Shown piece by piece: positions 18,757 through 26,525 of a stretch of DNA of 64,000 nucleotides. Origin of the DNA: Alphaproteobacteria bacterium (GTDB lineage: Bacteria; Pseudomonadota; Alphaproteobacteria; Micropepsales; Micropepsaceae). The translations under genes and the position numbers were made by a program. The notes beneath the pieces are model-generated. The model was given only the letters and a program-made list of their open reading frames with translations, was not told where the DNA came from and did no database searches. Where the stretch lies: contig JADHVO010000006.1 in the NCBI GenBank assembly GCA_016783965.1, positions 1 to 64,000 on the forward strand, given 5' to 3'. Position 1 is the stretch's first letter. Each line of letters begins with the position of its first letter.

Positions 18757-19011
18757 TTAGCGATTGTCGTGTTGCGCGCGCACGCAGTCGAGGCCCAGGC
18801 GCGAGATGCGGTAGGGGCCTCCGCCGGTCGAAAAGATCAGGCCGCGGCGCTTGAGTTTCCGGAAGAGATCGAGCGTGCAGTCCGCGAGGCGGTGGCCGTC
18901 GCGATTCCAGCAGTCGATTTCAACGATGCGGTTGTCCAGCCAGGTGTGTTGAATGCGTCCGCCCTGCGCCAGGCAATGCAGGACGCGCTGTTCCAGTTTC
19001 GAGATGTTCAA
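18757..19011 (-). CDS. yjhX: YjhX family (UPF0386) protein, putative toxin
   Basis: The 84-residue protein matches UPF0386/YjhX almost end to end: [44 protein letters not shown] and the terminal VRAQHDNR. It looks like a small winged-helix protein. E. coli YjhX has been reported as a toxin paired with the acetyltransferase YjhQ and to act on topoisomerase I. No acetyltransferase lies nearby; the partner in the operon is a methyltransferase 12 bases downstream. The toxin role here is therefore an inference from the name family only. Confidence 0.88.
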   Translation of the reverse strand: MNISKLEQRVLHCLAQGGRIQHTWLDNRIVEIDCWNRDGHRLADCTLDLFRKLKRRGLIFSTGGGPYRISRLGLDCVRAQHDNR

Positions 19012-19258
19012 TTGAATTGTCTTTCATCGCACGGAACTCCGCGGCGCTGTGCGAGCAGACGAACGCCTGCGCGCGGAGAGCCGCGTGTCGGTGCCTGCGT
19101 CGGACGCAGGCGTTAAGCGATGGTGACAATCTCTGCCATAGAACCTCTGGCGAGGTGATTGAATAAGGAGACAGATATCGTGGGGTTAGCTAGCCGTCAA
19201 ATGGAGTGCTGCCGCCAATGCGAAATTGCGAAAAATCTATTCCGATTTGGAGATCGCC

Positions 19259-19573
19259 ATGACTGTCGCGTCAAATGCCCCTGGCCCATTCTTCTGGGGA
19301 GTCATTGCCGCGATCATCGTTTACAACGGTTCGATCGCTTACCTGATGCGGTACCTTAGGCAACGGCACAACGAGACTTGGGTCGCGCTGGGAAGTCCGT
19401 CGCTCTTCCTCAACAATTCGATCAGGAACTCAATTTTGATGCTTCGCTATCTATTTCGATCGGACTATCGCTCACTGGGCGATCCATCTTTGAACCGCGT
19501 AATATGGACGGTCAGAACTCTCTTCACTATCGCTGGTGTCGGTGTCGCAGTTAATTTTCTTCGCCCGCTGTGA
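19259..19573 (+). CDS. Small two-helix membrane protein, hypothetical
   Basis: The 104-residue product has a hydrophobic helix near residues 12-30 (FWGVIAAIIVYNGSIAYL) and a second at the C-terminus (TLFTIAGVGVAVNFLRPL). Between them is a polar stretch with SPSLFLNNSIRNSILMLRYLFRSDYRSLGDPSLNR. The layout is reminiscent of UspB-like proteins, but I would not name it. GGAG seven bases before the ATG supports this start. The segment 19012-19258 upstream holds a short inverted repeat (GCCTGCGTC/GACGCAGGC) and no gene. Its AT content is higher than that of its neighbours. Confidence 0.65.
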   Translation: MTVASNAPGPFFWGVIAAIIVYNGSIAYLMRYLRQRHNETWVALGSPSLFLNNSIRNSILMLRYLFRSDYRSLGDPSLNRVIWTVRTLFTIAGVGVAVNFLRPL

Positions 19574-19695
19574 TCGCGCGTAGAAGTACCCCCTAAGGAT
19601 CGCTTCTGGGTCATCATCGCGACCAGACACCAGCATTACTGGCGTAGATGCGGACGTGCTGTGGTGGCCGGGCCGAGCCGGCACACGGTGCGCTC

Positions 19696-20298
19696 TTACC
19701 GCTTCAGTTCCAGGACGTCGTAGGTGGATTCCTGCACCGGGTAGGGCATCTCGAGGCGGAGGTGGTTGCTGCTGATCGCGGTCAGAAGGCCGATCTGGTC
19801 GTCGGGCGTGGCGGCCGCGCCGGCGCTGGCGCCGTTGCCGGAATAGACGTGCTGCGGCTCGCCGGTCACCGACGACGCGCCGAGATAAACCAGGCCGCCT
19901 TCGCCGGGATAGAGGAAACCGGCCGTGCGTTGCGAGCCGGACGTCTTCTCGAGCCACAGTCCACCGCCGCGCATGGCGATGCGGCAGTTGAACCAGCCAT
20001 AGACAACATAAGGCGTGATGCCGCCGAGCTTGATGGTGCGGCAGCGCCAGGAACCCGTCACCTCGCCGGCCGACGGGGCATGCGACGCGGGTCCGAGTGC
20101 GGAGTCGATGGCTGATGCGTCGCCGGTGCCGCCGGAGCCCTTGGCCTCGCCCAGCGCCTTCTGCTTGGCCTCGCCCAGCGACGCGAGCCGGTGCTTGTCG
20201 AAATCGGACGCCTGGTCCTGCCAGCCGGCGGACGCAGCGGTCGCGCTCAGCGCCAACAGGGCGCCAGCGAGAACGATCTTAGACGGGCTCACGCGCAT
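19696..20298 (-). CDS. DUF4893 domain exported protein
   Basis: The 200-residue protein has a signal peptide (SKIVLAGALLALSATAASA) and then a domain that I take to be DUF4893: QASDFDKHRLASLGEAKQKALGEA, GSWRCRTIKLGG, WFNCRIAMRGGGLWLEKTSGSQRTAGFLYP and MPYPVQESTYDVLELKR. The family is periplasmic and uncharacterised. Two Cys (WRCRT, FNCRI) may form a disulfide. The start overlaps the last 20 bases of fabI, on the same strand, so it is probably translated from the fab transcript. Confidence 0.78.
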   Translation of the reverse strand: MRVSPSKIVLAGALLALSATAASAGWQDQASDFDKHRLASLGEAKQKALGEAKGSGGTGDASAIDSALGPASHAPSAGEVTGSWRCRTIKLGGITPYVVYGWFNCRIAMRGGGLWLEKTSGSQRTAGFLYPGEGGLVYLGASSVTGEPQHVYSGNGASAGAAATPDDQIGLLTAISSNHLRLEMPYPVQESTYDVLELKR

Positions 20299-21136
20299 TG
20301 GACTTTTCCTTTTCGCCGTCATTGTCGACGGCATTCCAGATCTTCATGTCGGCGGGAACGGGCATGCCGACCACGTTGAACCCGGCATCGACGAAGTGCA
20401 CTTCGCCGGTCACGCCCGCACCGAGATCGCTCAGCAGGTAGAGCGCGGCACCGCCGACATGGTCGAGCTCGATCGATTTCTTGAGCGGCGCCAGCGCGCG
20501 GTTCCACTTCATCATCATGCGCGCGTCGCCCACGCCCGCGCCCGCCAGCGTGCGCATGGGTCCGGCAGAGATCGCGTTGACGCGGATGCCGTCACGGCCG
20601 AGATCGGCGGCGAGATAGCGGACCGAGGCTTCCAGTGCAGCTTTGGCCACGCCCATGACGTTGTAGTTCGGCATTACCCGAGTGCCGCCCAGATAGGTCA
20701 TGGTGATCATGGAGCCCGACTTGTCCATCAGCTGGGCGGCGCGCTGTGCGACGGCGGTGAACGAGTAGCAGGACACCGACATGGTGCGGGCGAAGTTCTC
20801 GCGCGACGTGTCGACATAGCGCCCCTTCAGCTCTTCACGGTCGGAGAAGGCGAGCGAGTGGACGAGGAAGTCCAGCTTGCCCCAGTGCGATTTCAGGCGG
20901 GCGAAGGCGGTATCCAGCTCGGCGTCGTTCTCGACGTCCGCCGGCATCACGATCTGCGAACCGATGGATTGCGCCAGCGGCCGCAGCCGCTTGGCCTGGG
21001 CATCGCCCTGGTAGGTGAATGCGATTTCGGCGCCGTGGGCGGCGAGAAAGCGCGCGATACCCCAGGCGATGGAGTGGTCGTTCGCCACGCCCATCACGAG
21101 TCCGCGCTTGCCCTGCATCAGCTTGGCGTCTGCCAT
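20279..21136 (-). CDS. fabI: Enoyl-[acyl-carrier-protein] reductase (NADH)
   Basis: FabI, 285 residues, reduces enoyl-ACP in the last step of each fatty acid elongation cycle. The N-terminal GVANDHSIAWGIA is the FabI nucleotide-binding signature, and Tyr148, Tyr158 and Lys165 match the E. coli catalytic Tyr146, Tyr156 and Lys163 (TYLGG, PNYNVMGVAK). The Met chosen (MADAKLMQGKRGLV) gives the normal start; an open frame runs 33 codons further upstream. It is third in the leftward fabA-fabB-fabI set, 100 bases after fabB, and overlaps the DUF4893 gene. Confidence 0.96.
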   Translation of the reverse strand: MADAKLMQGKRGLVMGVANDHSIAWGIARFLAAHGAEIAFTYQGDAQAKRLRPLAQSIGSQIVMPADVENDAELDTAFARLKSHWGKLDFLVHSLAFSDREELKGRYVDTSRENFARTMSVSCYSFTAVAQRAAQLMDKSGSMITMTYLGGTRVMPNYNVMGVAKAALEASVRYLAADLGRDGIRVNAISAGPMRTLAGAGVGDARMMMKWNRALAPLKKSIELDHVGGAALYLLSDLGAGVTGEVHFVDAGFNVVGMPVPADMKIWNAVDNDGEKEKSNAREPV

Positions 21137-21236
21137 CTTGTCCTCGCCTTTGTTGGGTTCTGTTCCGAATTGGGACAGCCGACAGAGGGTCAGGCTGTCC
21201 GATGCAAACTTCATGCGGCGCTCGCGCGCCTTCACG

Positions 21237-22451
21237 TTACATGCGCTGGAAGACCAGCGAGGCGTTGGTGCCGCCGAAGCCGAAGGAGTTGGACAGCGCC
21301 GTGTCGATGCGGGCGTTGTCGATCCGCTGGCGCACGATGTTCGCCGAGGCGACGGCCGGATCGATCTCCTCGATATTGGCGCTTTCGCAGATAAAGCCGG
21401 ACTGCATCATCAGCAGGGTGTAGATCGCTTCGTGCACGCCGGCCGCGCCCTGGCTGTGACCGGAGAGGGACTTGGTCGCACTGATCGGCGGCATCTTCTC
21501 GCCGAAGACTTCGCGGATCGCATTGATCTCGGGGATGTCGCCCACCGGCGTCGAGGTGGCGTGCGGATTGATGTAGTCGATCGGCGCTCTCACGTTCTCG
21601 ATCGCCATCTGCATGCAGCGCACCGCGCCTTCGCCGGAGGGCGCGACCATGTCGGCGCCGTCGGCCGTTGCGCCATAGCCGATCATCTCGGCATAGATCT
21701 TCGCGCCGCGGGCCTTGGCATGCTCCAGCTCTTCGAGCACCAGGATGCCGCCGCCACCAGAGATCACGAAGCCGTCGCGGTTCTTGTCATAGGCGCGCGA
21801 AGCCCTGGCGGGCGTGGCGTTGTACTTGGACGACATCGCGCCCATCGCGTCGAACAGGCAGGAGAGCGTCCAGTCGAGCTCCTCGCCGCCGCCGGCGAAC
21901 ATCACGTCCTGCTTGCCCCACTGGATCATCTCATAGGCGTTGCCGATGCAGTTCGCCGACGTCGAGCAGGCGGAGGCAATCGAGTAGTTCACACCCTTGG
22001 TCTTGAACCAGGTCGACAGGTTGGCGCTGACGGTCGAGGACATCGCCTTGGGCACCGCGAATGGTCCGATGCGCCTGGGGTTGTTGTTCTGCCGCGTGAT
22101 ATCGGCCGCACCAACGATGGCTTTCGTCGAGGGTCCGCCGGAGCCGACGATCAGGCCGGTGCGCGGATTGGAAATGTCCTTCTCCTCCAAGCCTGCGTCG
22201 GCGATCGCCTGGTTCATCGCCACCCAGCAATAGCCCGCTCCATCGCCCTGGAAGCGCCGCGCGCGGCGGTCAACAACGGCGTCGAGATCGATCTTGAGGC
22301 TGCCATGCACCTGGCTGCGGAAGTTGTACTTCACGTAGTCGTCGGCGGTCACGATGCCCGGCCTGGCCTCGCGCAATGAGGCTACGACTTCCTGCGTGTT
22401 GTTGCCGAGGGATGAGACAATGCCCATCCCCGTGACGACGACTCTTTTCAT
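21237..22451 (-). CDS. fabB: Beta-ketoacyl-ACP synthase I
   Basis: FabB, 404 residues, condenses malonyl-ACP with acyl-ACP and is needed for unsaturated fatty acids. The nucleophile Cys162 lies in [13 protein letters not shown] (E. coli Cys163), and the two catalytic His residues in [11 protein letters not shown] and [12 protein letters not shown]. Pairing with fabA next door supports FabB rather than FabF. The start [16 protein letters not shown] is standard. A 13-bp perfect hairpin ends three bases before its ATG, so ribosome access to fabB may depend on RNA folding. Confidence 0.96.
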   Translation of the reverse strand: MKRVVVTGMGIVSSLGNNTQEVVASLREARPGIVTADDYVKYNFRSQVHGSLKIDLDAVVDRRARRFQGDGAGYCWVAMNQAIADAGLEEKDISNPRTGLIVGSGGPSTKAIVGAADITRQNNNPRRIGPFAVPKAMSSTVSANLSTWFKTKGVNYSIASACSTSANCIGNAYEMIQWGKQDVMFAGGGEELDWTLSCLFDAMGAMSSKYNATPARASRAYDKNRDGFVISGGGGILVLEELEHAKARGAKIYAEMIGYGATADGADMVAPSGEGAVRCMQMAIENVRAPIDYINPHATSTPVGDIPEINAIREVFGEKMPPISATKSLSGHSQGAAGVHEAIYTLLMMQSGFICESANIEEIDPAVASANIVRQRIDNARIDTALSNSFGFGGTNASLVFQRM

Positions 22452-22453
22452 TG

Positions 22454-22498
22454 TTGTCGCTCTGCTATGCCGCCCGCCAACCCACAGCAGAGCGACAA
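22454..22498 (-). repeat. Perfect hairpin directly upstream of fabB (copy 1 of 2)
   Basis: A 13-bp perfect stem (22454-22466 with 22486-22498) encloses a 19-base loop, 22467-22485. On the fab transcript the loop reads GTGGGTTGGCGGGCGGCAT. It ends three bases before the fabB ATG and covers any ribosome binding site. Copy 2 at 22517-22558 has almost the same loop and a different stem. Confidence 0.85.
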
Positions 22499-22516
22499 AT
22501 GGGGGTTACTAACGAT

Positions 22517-22558
22517 TGCCGTCAGCTATACCGCCCGCCAACCCGTAGCGGAACGGCA
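22517..22558 (-). repeat. Second hairpin in the fabA-fabB gap (copy 2 of 2)
   Basis: A 6-bp outer stem (22517-22522 with 22553-22558) and a 4-bp inner stem (22525-22528 with 22546-22549) are separated by a small internal loop. The apical loop repeats the CCGCCCGCCAACCC core of copy 1 exactly. It begins on the transcript just after the fabA stop at 22567. Confidence 0.8.
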
Positions 22559-22566
22559 GTGGCGAA

Positions 22567-23133
22567 TTAAGCCGTGGCCGGCGTCGGATTGACGGCCTTT
22601 TGGATCGCGGCGACCGCGTCCTTGAAAAGACCGACCTTCATGTCCTTCACCTCGAACGCGACCTGGCCGTCGACCTTCACGATACCGTCAGCGACGCCCA
22701 TGACCAGCTTGCGCATGATCACGCGCTTCATGTCGACGTAATAGGTGATCTTCTTCGCAGTTGGCAGGATCATGGCGGTGAGCTTCACCTCGCCCACGCC
22801 GATCGCGCGGCCCTTGCCAAGCCCGCCGGCCCAGCCGAGGAAGAAGCCAACCATCTGCCACAGCGCATCCAGACCGAGGCAGCCCGGCATCACGGGATCG
22901 TCCTGGAAATGGCACTTGAAGAACCAGAGGTTCGGATTGACGTCGAACTCCGCTTCGATCTCGCCCTTGCCGGCGCTGCCGCCCGTCTCGTTGATCTTGG
23001 TGATACGGTCAAACATCAGCATCGGCGGCAGCGGAAGACGCGCATTGCCCGGTCCGAAAAGTTCCCCGCGCGCACAGGCAAGCAGGCCGGCCAGGTCGAA
23101 ACTGGATTTGCGGGCTGGGTTGGGGGTGTCCAC
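22567..23133 (-). CDS. fabA: 3-hydroxydecanoyl-ACP dehydratase/isomerase
   Basis: FabA, 188 residues, dehydrates 3-hydroxydecanoyl-ACP and isomerises the product, starting the unsaturated fatty acid branch. His75 in [19 protein letters not shown] and Asp89 match the E. coli catalytic His/Asp pair. The hot-dog fold pattern is complete and the length fits FabA rather than FabZ. It is the first gene of the leftward fab set and diverges from irr. The ICE-like box at 23183-23199 lies 50 bases ahead of its start, so Irr may influence it. Confidence 0.96.
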   Translation of the reverse strand: MDTPNPARKSSFDLAGLLACARGELFGPGNARLPLPPMLMFDRITKINETGGSAGKGEIEAEFDVNPNLWFFKCHFQDDPVMPGCLGLDALWQMVGFFLGWAGGLGKGRAIGVGEVKLTAMILPTAKKITYYVDMKRVIMRKLVMGVADGIVKVDGQVAFEVKDMKVGLFKDAVAAIQKAVNPTPATA

Positions 23134-23182
23134 GGCGAAGTCCTCTAAATCGGCCCCCTGTAGCCAACGGGCCTTTTCCTAT

Positions 23183-23199
23183 GTTAGAAGCGTTCTAAC
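23183..23199. promoter_or_regulatory. Iron control element (Irr box) between fabA and irr
   Basis: GTTAGAAGCGTTCTAAC: perfect 7-bp arms with a 3-base centre. It fits the TTAGAA-N3-TTCTAA pattern known for Irr iron control elements of Alphaproteobacteria. The box stands 50 bases before fabA and about 70 before the irr ATG, so it could serve irr autoregulation, fabA, or both. Confidence 0.8.
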
Positions 23200-23268
23200 G
23201 AACGCAGTGTAGCCTGCGAGAATAGCAAAGTTGGGGCGCAACTGTCAGTGCCCATCGGTAAAGCAGGG

Positions 23269-23697
23269 ATGCCCAAAAAGGTTCGCGAGCAGGGGATTGA
23301 GACGGCAAAGCGCCTGCGCGCCGCAGGTCTGCGCCCGACCCGCCAGCGGCTGGAGCTCGCCGGAATGCTGCTTTCGGCCGGTCACCGCCACATGACGGCC
23401 GAATCGCTTCACGCCGACGCGGTGGCGGGCGGCATCAAGGTGTCCCTGGCGACCGTCTACAACACCCTGCATCAGTTCACGGAGGCCGGTCTGCTGCGCC
23501 AGGTCGTGGTGGATGCCTCGCGCAGCTATTTCGACACCAACACCGGCGACCATCAGCATTTCTTCGTCGAGGACGAGGGCACGCTTATAGATATTCCCGG
23601 TGAAGCCATTGCCGTCTCAGGCGTTCCGGCCCCGCCCAAGGGCATGGATGTCGATCGGATCGACGTGGTTGTCCGGGTTCGCAAGACTGTGACTTAA
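23269..23697 (+). CDS. irr: Iron response regulator Irr (Fur family)
   Basis: The product is a 142-residue Fur-superfamily regulator. The winged-helix half has LRAAGLRPTRQRLELAGMLL and KVSLATVYNTLHQFTEAGLL, typical of Irr. The dimerisation half has TGDHQHFFVEDEGTLIDIP with His-Gln-His where Irr proteins have a His-rich haem/metal-sensing motif. No Cys-Pro haem motif is seen. Irr reports haem and iron status and binds TTCTAA-type boxes, one on each side of this gene. An in-frame GTG at 23248 is an alternative start. Irr next to fabA-fabB-fabI is a recurrent arrangement in the class. Confidence 0.93.
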   Translation: MPKKVREQGIETAKRLRAAGLRPTRQRLELAGMLLSAGHRHMTAESLHADAVAGGIKVSLATVYNTLHQFTEAGLLRQVVVDASRSYFDTNTGDHQHFFVEDEGTLIDIPGEAIAVSGVPAPPKGMDVDRIDVVVRVRKTVT

Positions 23698-23727
23698 GCG
23701 CCCGCTTCTGCGAGCCACTCTCAACTC

Positions 23728-23753
23728 ATTAGAATGATTCTAATCTATTGACA
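23728..23753 (+). promoter_or_regulatory. Iron control element and -35 of the rubrerythrin promoter
   Basis: ATTAGAATGATTCTAAT (23728-23744) is a perfect palindrome about one central base and fits the Irr box pattern. TTGACA, a consensus -35, begins three bases later (23748-23753). With a 17-base spacer the -10 position at 23771 is poor (TCTCTT). A box just upstream of -35 with a weak -10 would suit an activator as well as a repressor. Confidence 0.8.
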
Positions 23754-23817
23754 GGCGACGTCATGCCGTGTCTCTTCGCCGTGATTTGTAGTTGTCCGAA
23801 CCCAATGGAGAGACGTA

Positions 23818-24240
23818 ATGGCCGAGCTTAAAGGCTCCAAGACTGCCCAGAATCTGCGCGATGCGTTTGCCGGCGAAAGTCAGGCCAACCGCCGCTACCT
23901 GTACTTCGCACAGAAGGCCGACGTCGAAGGCTTCAACGACGTATCCGCCGTGTTCCGCTCGACCGCGGAAGGCGAGACAGGCCATGCGCACGGCCACCTC
24001 GAATATCTCGAAGCCGTAGGGGACCCGGCGACCGGCGAGCCGATCGGCGACACCGCGCTGAACCTCAAGGCCTCGATCGCAGGCGAGACGCACGAATACA
24101 CCGACATGTATCCGGGCATGGCGAAGACCGCGCGCAGCGAAGGGTTCGACGAGATCGCCGACTGGTTCGAAACGCTGGCGAAGGCCGAAAAGTCCCACGC
24201 CGGCCGCTTCCAGAAAGCGCTCGACACGCTCGGGAAGTAA
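23818..24240 (+). CDS. Rubrerythrin family protein (diiron domain only)
   Basis: A 140-residue erythrin-type four-helix diiron protein: [58 protein letters not shown] and [16 protein letters not shown] supply the Glu and His ligands in the two ExxH-type pairs. The C-terminal rubredoxin domain of full rubrerythrin is absent. Such proteins reduce hydrogen peroxide with electrons from a partner. It is followed by an Fe-S protein and a DUF3501 protein, a gene trio that I recognise from many proteobacterial genomes, and is preceded by an iron control element. Confidence 0.92.
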   Translation: MAELKGSKTAQNLRDAFAGESQANRRYLYFAQKADVEGFNDVSAVFRSTAEGETGHAHGHLEYLEAVGDPATGEPIGDTALNLKASIAGETHEYTDMYPGMAKTARSEGFDEIADWFETLAKAEKSHAGRFQKALDTLGK

Positions 24241-24243
24241 TCG

Positions 24244-24342
24244 GCGAGTAGCGAATGGCGAGTAGCGAATAGGGCTTCCCTTCGCTCTCGCCATTATTGC
24301 TGCGCGGCCTTCCCTATTCGCAACTCCCTACTCGCTACTTGC
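24244..24342. repeat. Large intergenic palindromic repeat
   Basis: Two 31-base arms (24244-24274 and 24312-24342) match as inverted repeats at 26 of 31 positions. Each arm contains internal GAGTAGCGAATAGGG-like units. The left arm itself carries a direct repeat of GCGAGTAGCGAAT, and 37 bases separate the arms. The element fills the gap between the rubrerythrin and Fe-S genes and ends one base before the latter's ATG. It looks like a dispersed palindromic element of the REP/RPE kind. Confidence 0.85.
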
Positions 24343-24343
24343 T

Positions 24344-25696
24344 ATGTCCAGAGAAGGTTCGCTCGAAGCGCCCACACGTCATCCGATCGCGTGGCAGAGC
24401 GAAGAATTTTACGACGAGGCCGCGCTCGACAAGGAGATGCGGCGGGTGTTCGACATCTGTCACGGGTGCCGGCGGTGCTTCAATCTGTGCGACTCCTTCC
24501 CGCGGCTATTTGACCTGGTCGACCAGCAGCCGGATGAAATGCACGGCGTGAAGTCGGAAGACTTCGGCAACGTCGTGGAGGCGTGCACGCTTTGCGACAT
24601 GTGCTTCATGACGAAGTGCCCCTATGTGCCGCCGCATGAATTCCAGCTCGACTTTCCGCACCTGATCCTGCGCGCCCGCGCGGTGGAGGCGAAGAAAGGC
24701 ACGACCGATTTCACCCAGCGCCAGCTCGCGGAGATGGACCGCAACGGCATCGCCGCGCGCTTTGTTTCACCGGCGATCAACTGGGCGTCGGGCAAGGATA
24801 ACGGACTGACGCGCCCGCTGATGGAGTCGGTGGCGCATATCGACCGGACGGCCGAGCTGCCAAAATTCCACACGAGGACGTTCGTGAGCGCCGCGAAGGG
24901 CGATCCGGCGACCGTCAACGCGGCTGCGCCGGCGTTCGGCAAGCGGAAGGCGGCGCTCTATGCGACGTGTTTCGTGAACTACAACAAGCCGGCGACGGGC
25001 ATGGCGGCACGGGCGGTGCTCAGCCACCTCGGTGTCGAGACCAAGGTCGCCTATCCGGGCTGCTGCGGCATGCCGTTCCTGGAGCAGGCGGAACTTTCGC
25101 GCGTCGCGGCCAACGCGGCCAAGGTTTCTAGGGAATTGGTGAAGCTGATCGAGAAAGGCTACGACATCGTCGCGCTGACCGCCTCGTGCGGCCTGATGCT
25201 CAAGTTCGAATGGCCGCTGATCGTGCCCGACAACGCTGATGTGAAGCGCGTGGCCGAGGCGACGTTCGACATCGATGAATACGTCGTCGACGTGGCGAGG
25301 AGGAACGGCTTACCGGAAGGGATGCAGCCGCTGCCGGAGGGCGTGACGGTGCACCTCGCCTGCCATGCGCGGGCCCAGAACATGGGACCGAAGGCTGCCG
25401 AGATGCTGAAGTTGATCCCGAACACGCCGGTGGATGTGATCGAGCGCTGCTCCGGCCATGGCGGCACCTTTGGCGTGGTGAAGCCGACGCATGATCTCGC
25501 CGTGAAGGTGGGCCGCCCTGTGTTCCGCACCGCCAGGCAGCAGAACCGTGGCCATATCGTCAGCGATTGCCCGCTGGCCGCACAGCATATCGTTCAACAG
25601 GTGGGGGAATTGGCGGCAAAGGATGGCACCGAGCTGAAGGCACGCGAGCCAGAACATCCCATCCAGATCATGGCGCGCGCCTACGGATTGCTCTGA
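24344..25696 (+). CDS. Fe-S protein, heterodisulfide reductase/GlpC type
   Basis: The 450-residue protein opens with two ferredoxin-type cysteine clusters (CHGCRRCFNLC and CTLCDMCFMTKCPY, about residues 40-90) and ends with two CCG-type modules (AYPGCCGMPFLEQAE, and LACHARAQNMG with ERCSGHGG). This is the GlpC/HdrD layout, soluble, and likely to pass electrons between a donor and the rubrerythrin encoded upstream. The N-terminus MSREGSLEAPTRHP is the family start as I know it, so the ATG directly behind the palindromic repeat appears genuine even though no Shine-Dalgarno sequence is visible. It overlaps the DUF3501 gene by one base. Confidence 0.9.
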   Translation: MSREGSLEAPTRHPIAWQSEEFYDEAALDKEMRRVFDICHGCRRCFNLCDSFPRLFDLVDQQPDEMHGVKSEDFGNVVEACTLCDMCFMTKCPYVPPHEFQLDFPHLILRARAVEAKKGTTDFTQRQLAEMDRNGIAARFVSPAINWASGKDNGLTRPLMESVAHIDRTAELPKFHTRTFVSAAKGDPATVNAAAPAFGKRKAALYATCFVNYNKPATGMAARAVLSHLGVETKVAYPGCCGMPFLEQAELSRVAANAAKVSRELVKLIEKGYDIVALTASCGLMLKFEWPLIVPDNADVKRVAEATFDIDEYVVDVARRNGLPEGMQPLPEGVTVHLACHARAQNMGPKAAEMLKLIPNTPVDVIERCSGHGGTFGVVKPTHDLAVKVGRPVFRTARQQNRGHIVSDCPLAAQHIVQQVGELAAKDGTELKAREPEHPIQIMARAYGLL

Positions 25697-26289
25697 TGTC
25701 CCTCGCCCAGCGCAAGATCACCCCCGCCGACATCCTCTCCGACGCCGACTACAACGCGCGACGCAAGGATCTGCGCGCCGCATCGATCGAGGAGAAGAAG
25801 GACCGGCGCATGGAAGTCGGGCCCTACGCCACGCTGTATTTCGAGAACTACACCTCGATGTGGCTCCAGGTGCAGGAGATGCTTCGGATCGAGAAGGGCG
25901 GCGTAGCGCAGATCGAAGGCGAGCTGGAAGCCTACAATCCGCTGATCCCGCAGGGAGCTGAGTTGATCGCGACCATGATGATCGAGATCGAGGACGCCGA
26001 CCGGCGCGACCGCGAGCTGCGCAAGTTGGGCCATATCGAGGACACCGTCTTCCTCGACGTCGGCAAGGACCGTATCAAGGCCACGCCCACCGACTACGAG
26101 GACCGCACGACGGCGGACGGCAAGACCTCCTCGGTGCACTGGCTGCGTTTCACTTTCTCGCCCGAACAGATCGCGGCGTTCCGCGCCGGGAAGGAACCGG
26201 TGGTGATCGGCATGACCCACGCCAATTACGGGCACATGGCGGTGATGCCGGCAAACGTCCGCGTGGCCCTGGCGGGTGACTTCGCATGA
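25696..26289 (+). CDS. DUF3501 family protein
   Basis: This 197-residue protein matches DUF3501: RKITPADILSDADYNARRKDL, VGPYATLYFENYTSMWLQVQEMLRIEKG, YNPLIPQGAELIATMMIEI, SSVHWLRFTFSPEQIAAFR and ANYGHMAVMPANVRVALAGDF. No enzymatic function is known. The family nearly always travels with a rubrerythrin and a GlpC-like Fe-S protein, as here, implying a shared peroxide-reduction or metal-centre role. The start is translationally coupled to the Fe-S gene (TGATG). Confidence 0.92.
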   Translation: MSLAQRKITPADILSDADYNARRKDLRAASIEEKKDRRMEVGPYATLYFENYTSMWLQVQEMLRIEKGGVAQIEGELEAYNPLIPQGAELIATMMIEIEDADRRDRELRKLGHIEDTVFLDVGKDRIKATPTDYEDRTTADGKTSSVHWLRFTFSPEQIAAFRAGKEPVVIGMTHANYGHMAVMPANVRVALAGDFA

Positions 26290-26463
26290 GCCCTAAAAAA
26301 GTCCTCCAGCCCTTGTAGGGTCAAAACGAGAACACCATCTGCGGTGTGGGAGGTGATGTCCGTATGCGGGCAAGGGCAACAAGCATCGCGTTTCGGGCGG
26401 GCTTGCCGAAGCTTGGAGAGCGGGTGGCATCGAAGGCGATTTCGCAATCTCTCCAAATGGTTG

Positions 26464-26480
26464 ACCCCCAGATAGGGGGT
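26464..26480. repeat. Inverted repeat ACCCCC-N5-GGGGGT
   Basis: Perfect 6-bp arms (26464-26469 and 26475-26480) around AGATA, 45 bases ahead of the exported protein gene at 26526. It may be an operator or a short hairpin. The rest of the 26290-26525 gap shows no gene. Confidence 0.5.
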
Positions 26481-26525
26481 GAATTGAACCGCGAATTAAC
26501 GTTTTCACACCCCAGCCATCTGCGC

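Noticed and set aside
17800-19116. Plus-strand open frame across the methyltransferase and yjhX genes
   Set aside because: Both minus-strand genes have intact family motifs over their whole length, so the opposite frame is an artefact.
19012-19258. Small RNA or attenuator between yjhX and the membrane protein gene
   Set aside because: A GCCTGCGTC/GACGCAGGC inverted repeat is visible, but it has no T-run and too short a loop to be called a terminator or RNA gene.
24244-24342. CRISPR array or intrinsic terminator
   Set aside because: There is only one inverted pair, with no regular repeat-spacer units and no T-run after the stem.
26290-26525. Remnant of an insertion sequence
   Set aside because: The gap contains a short palindrome but no transposase fragment, terminal inverted repeats or target duplication that I could see.
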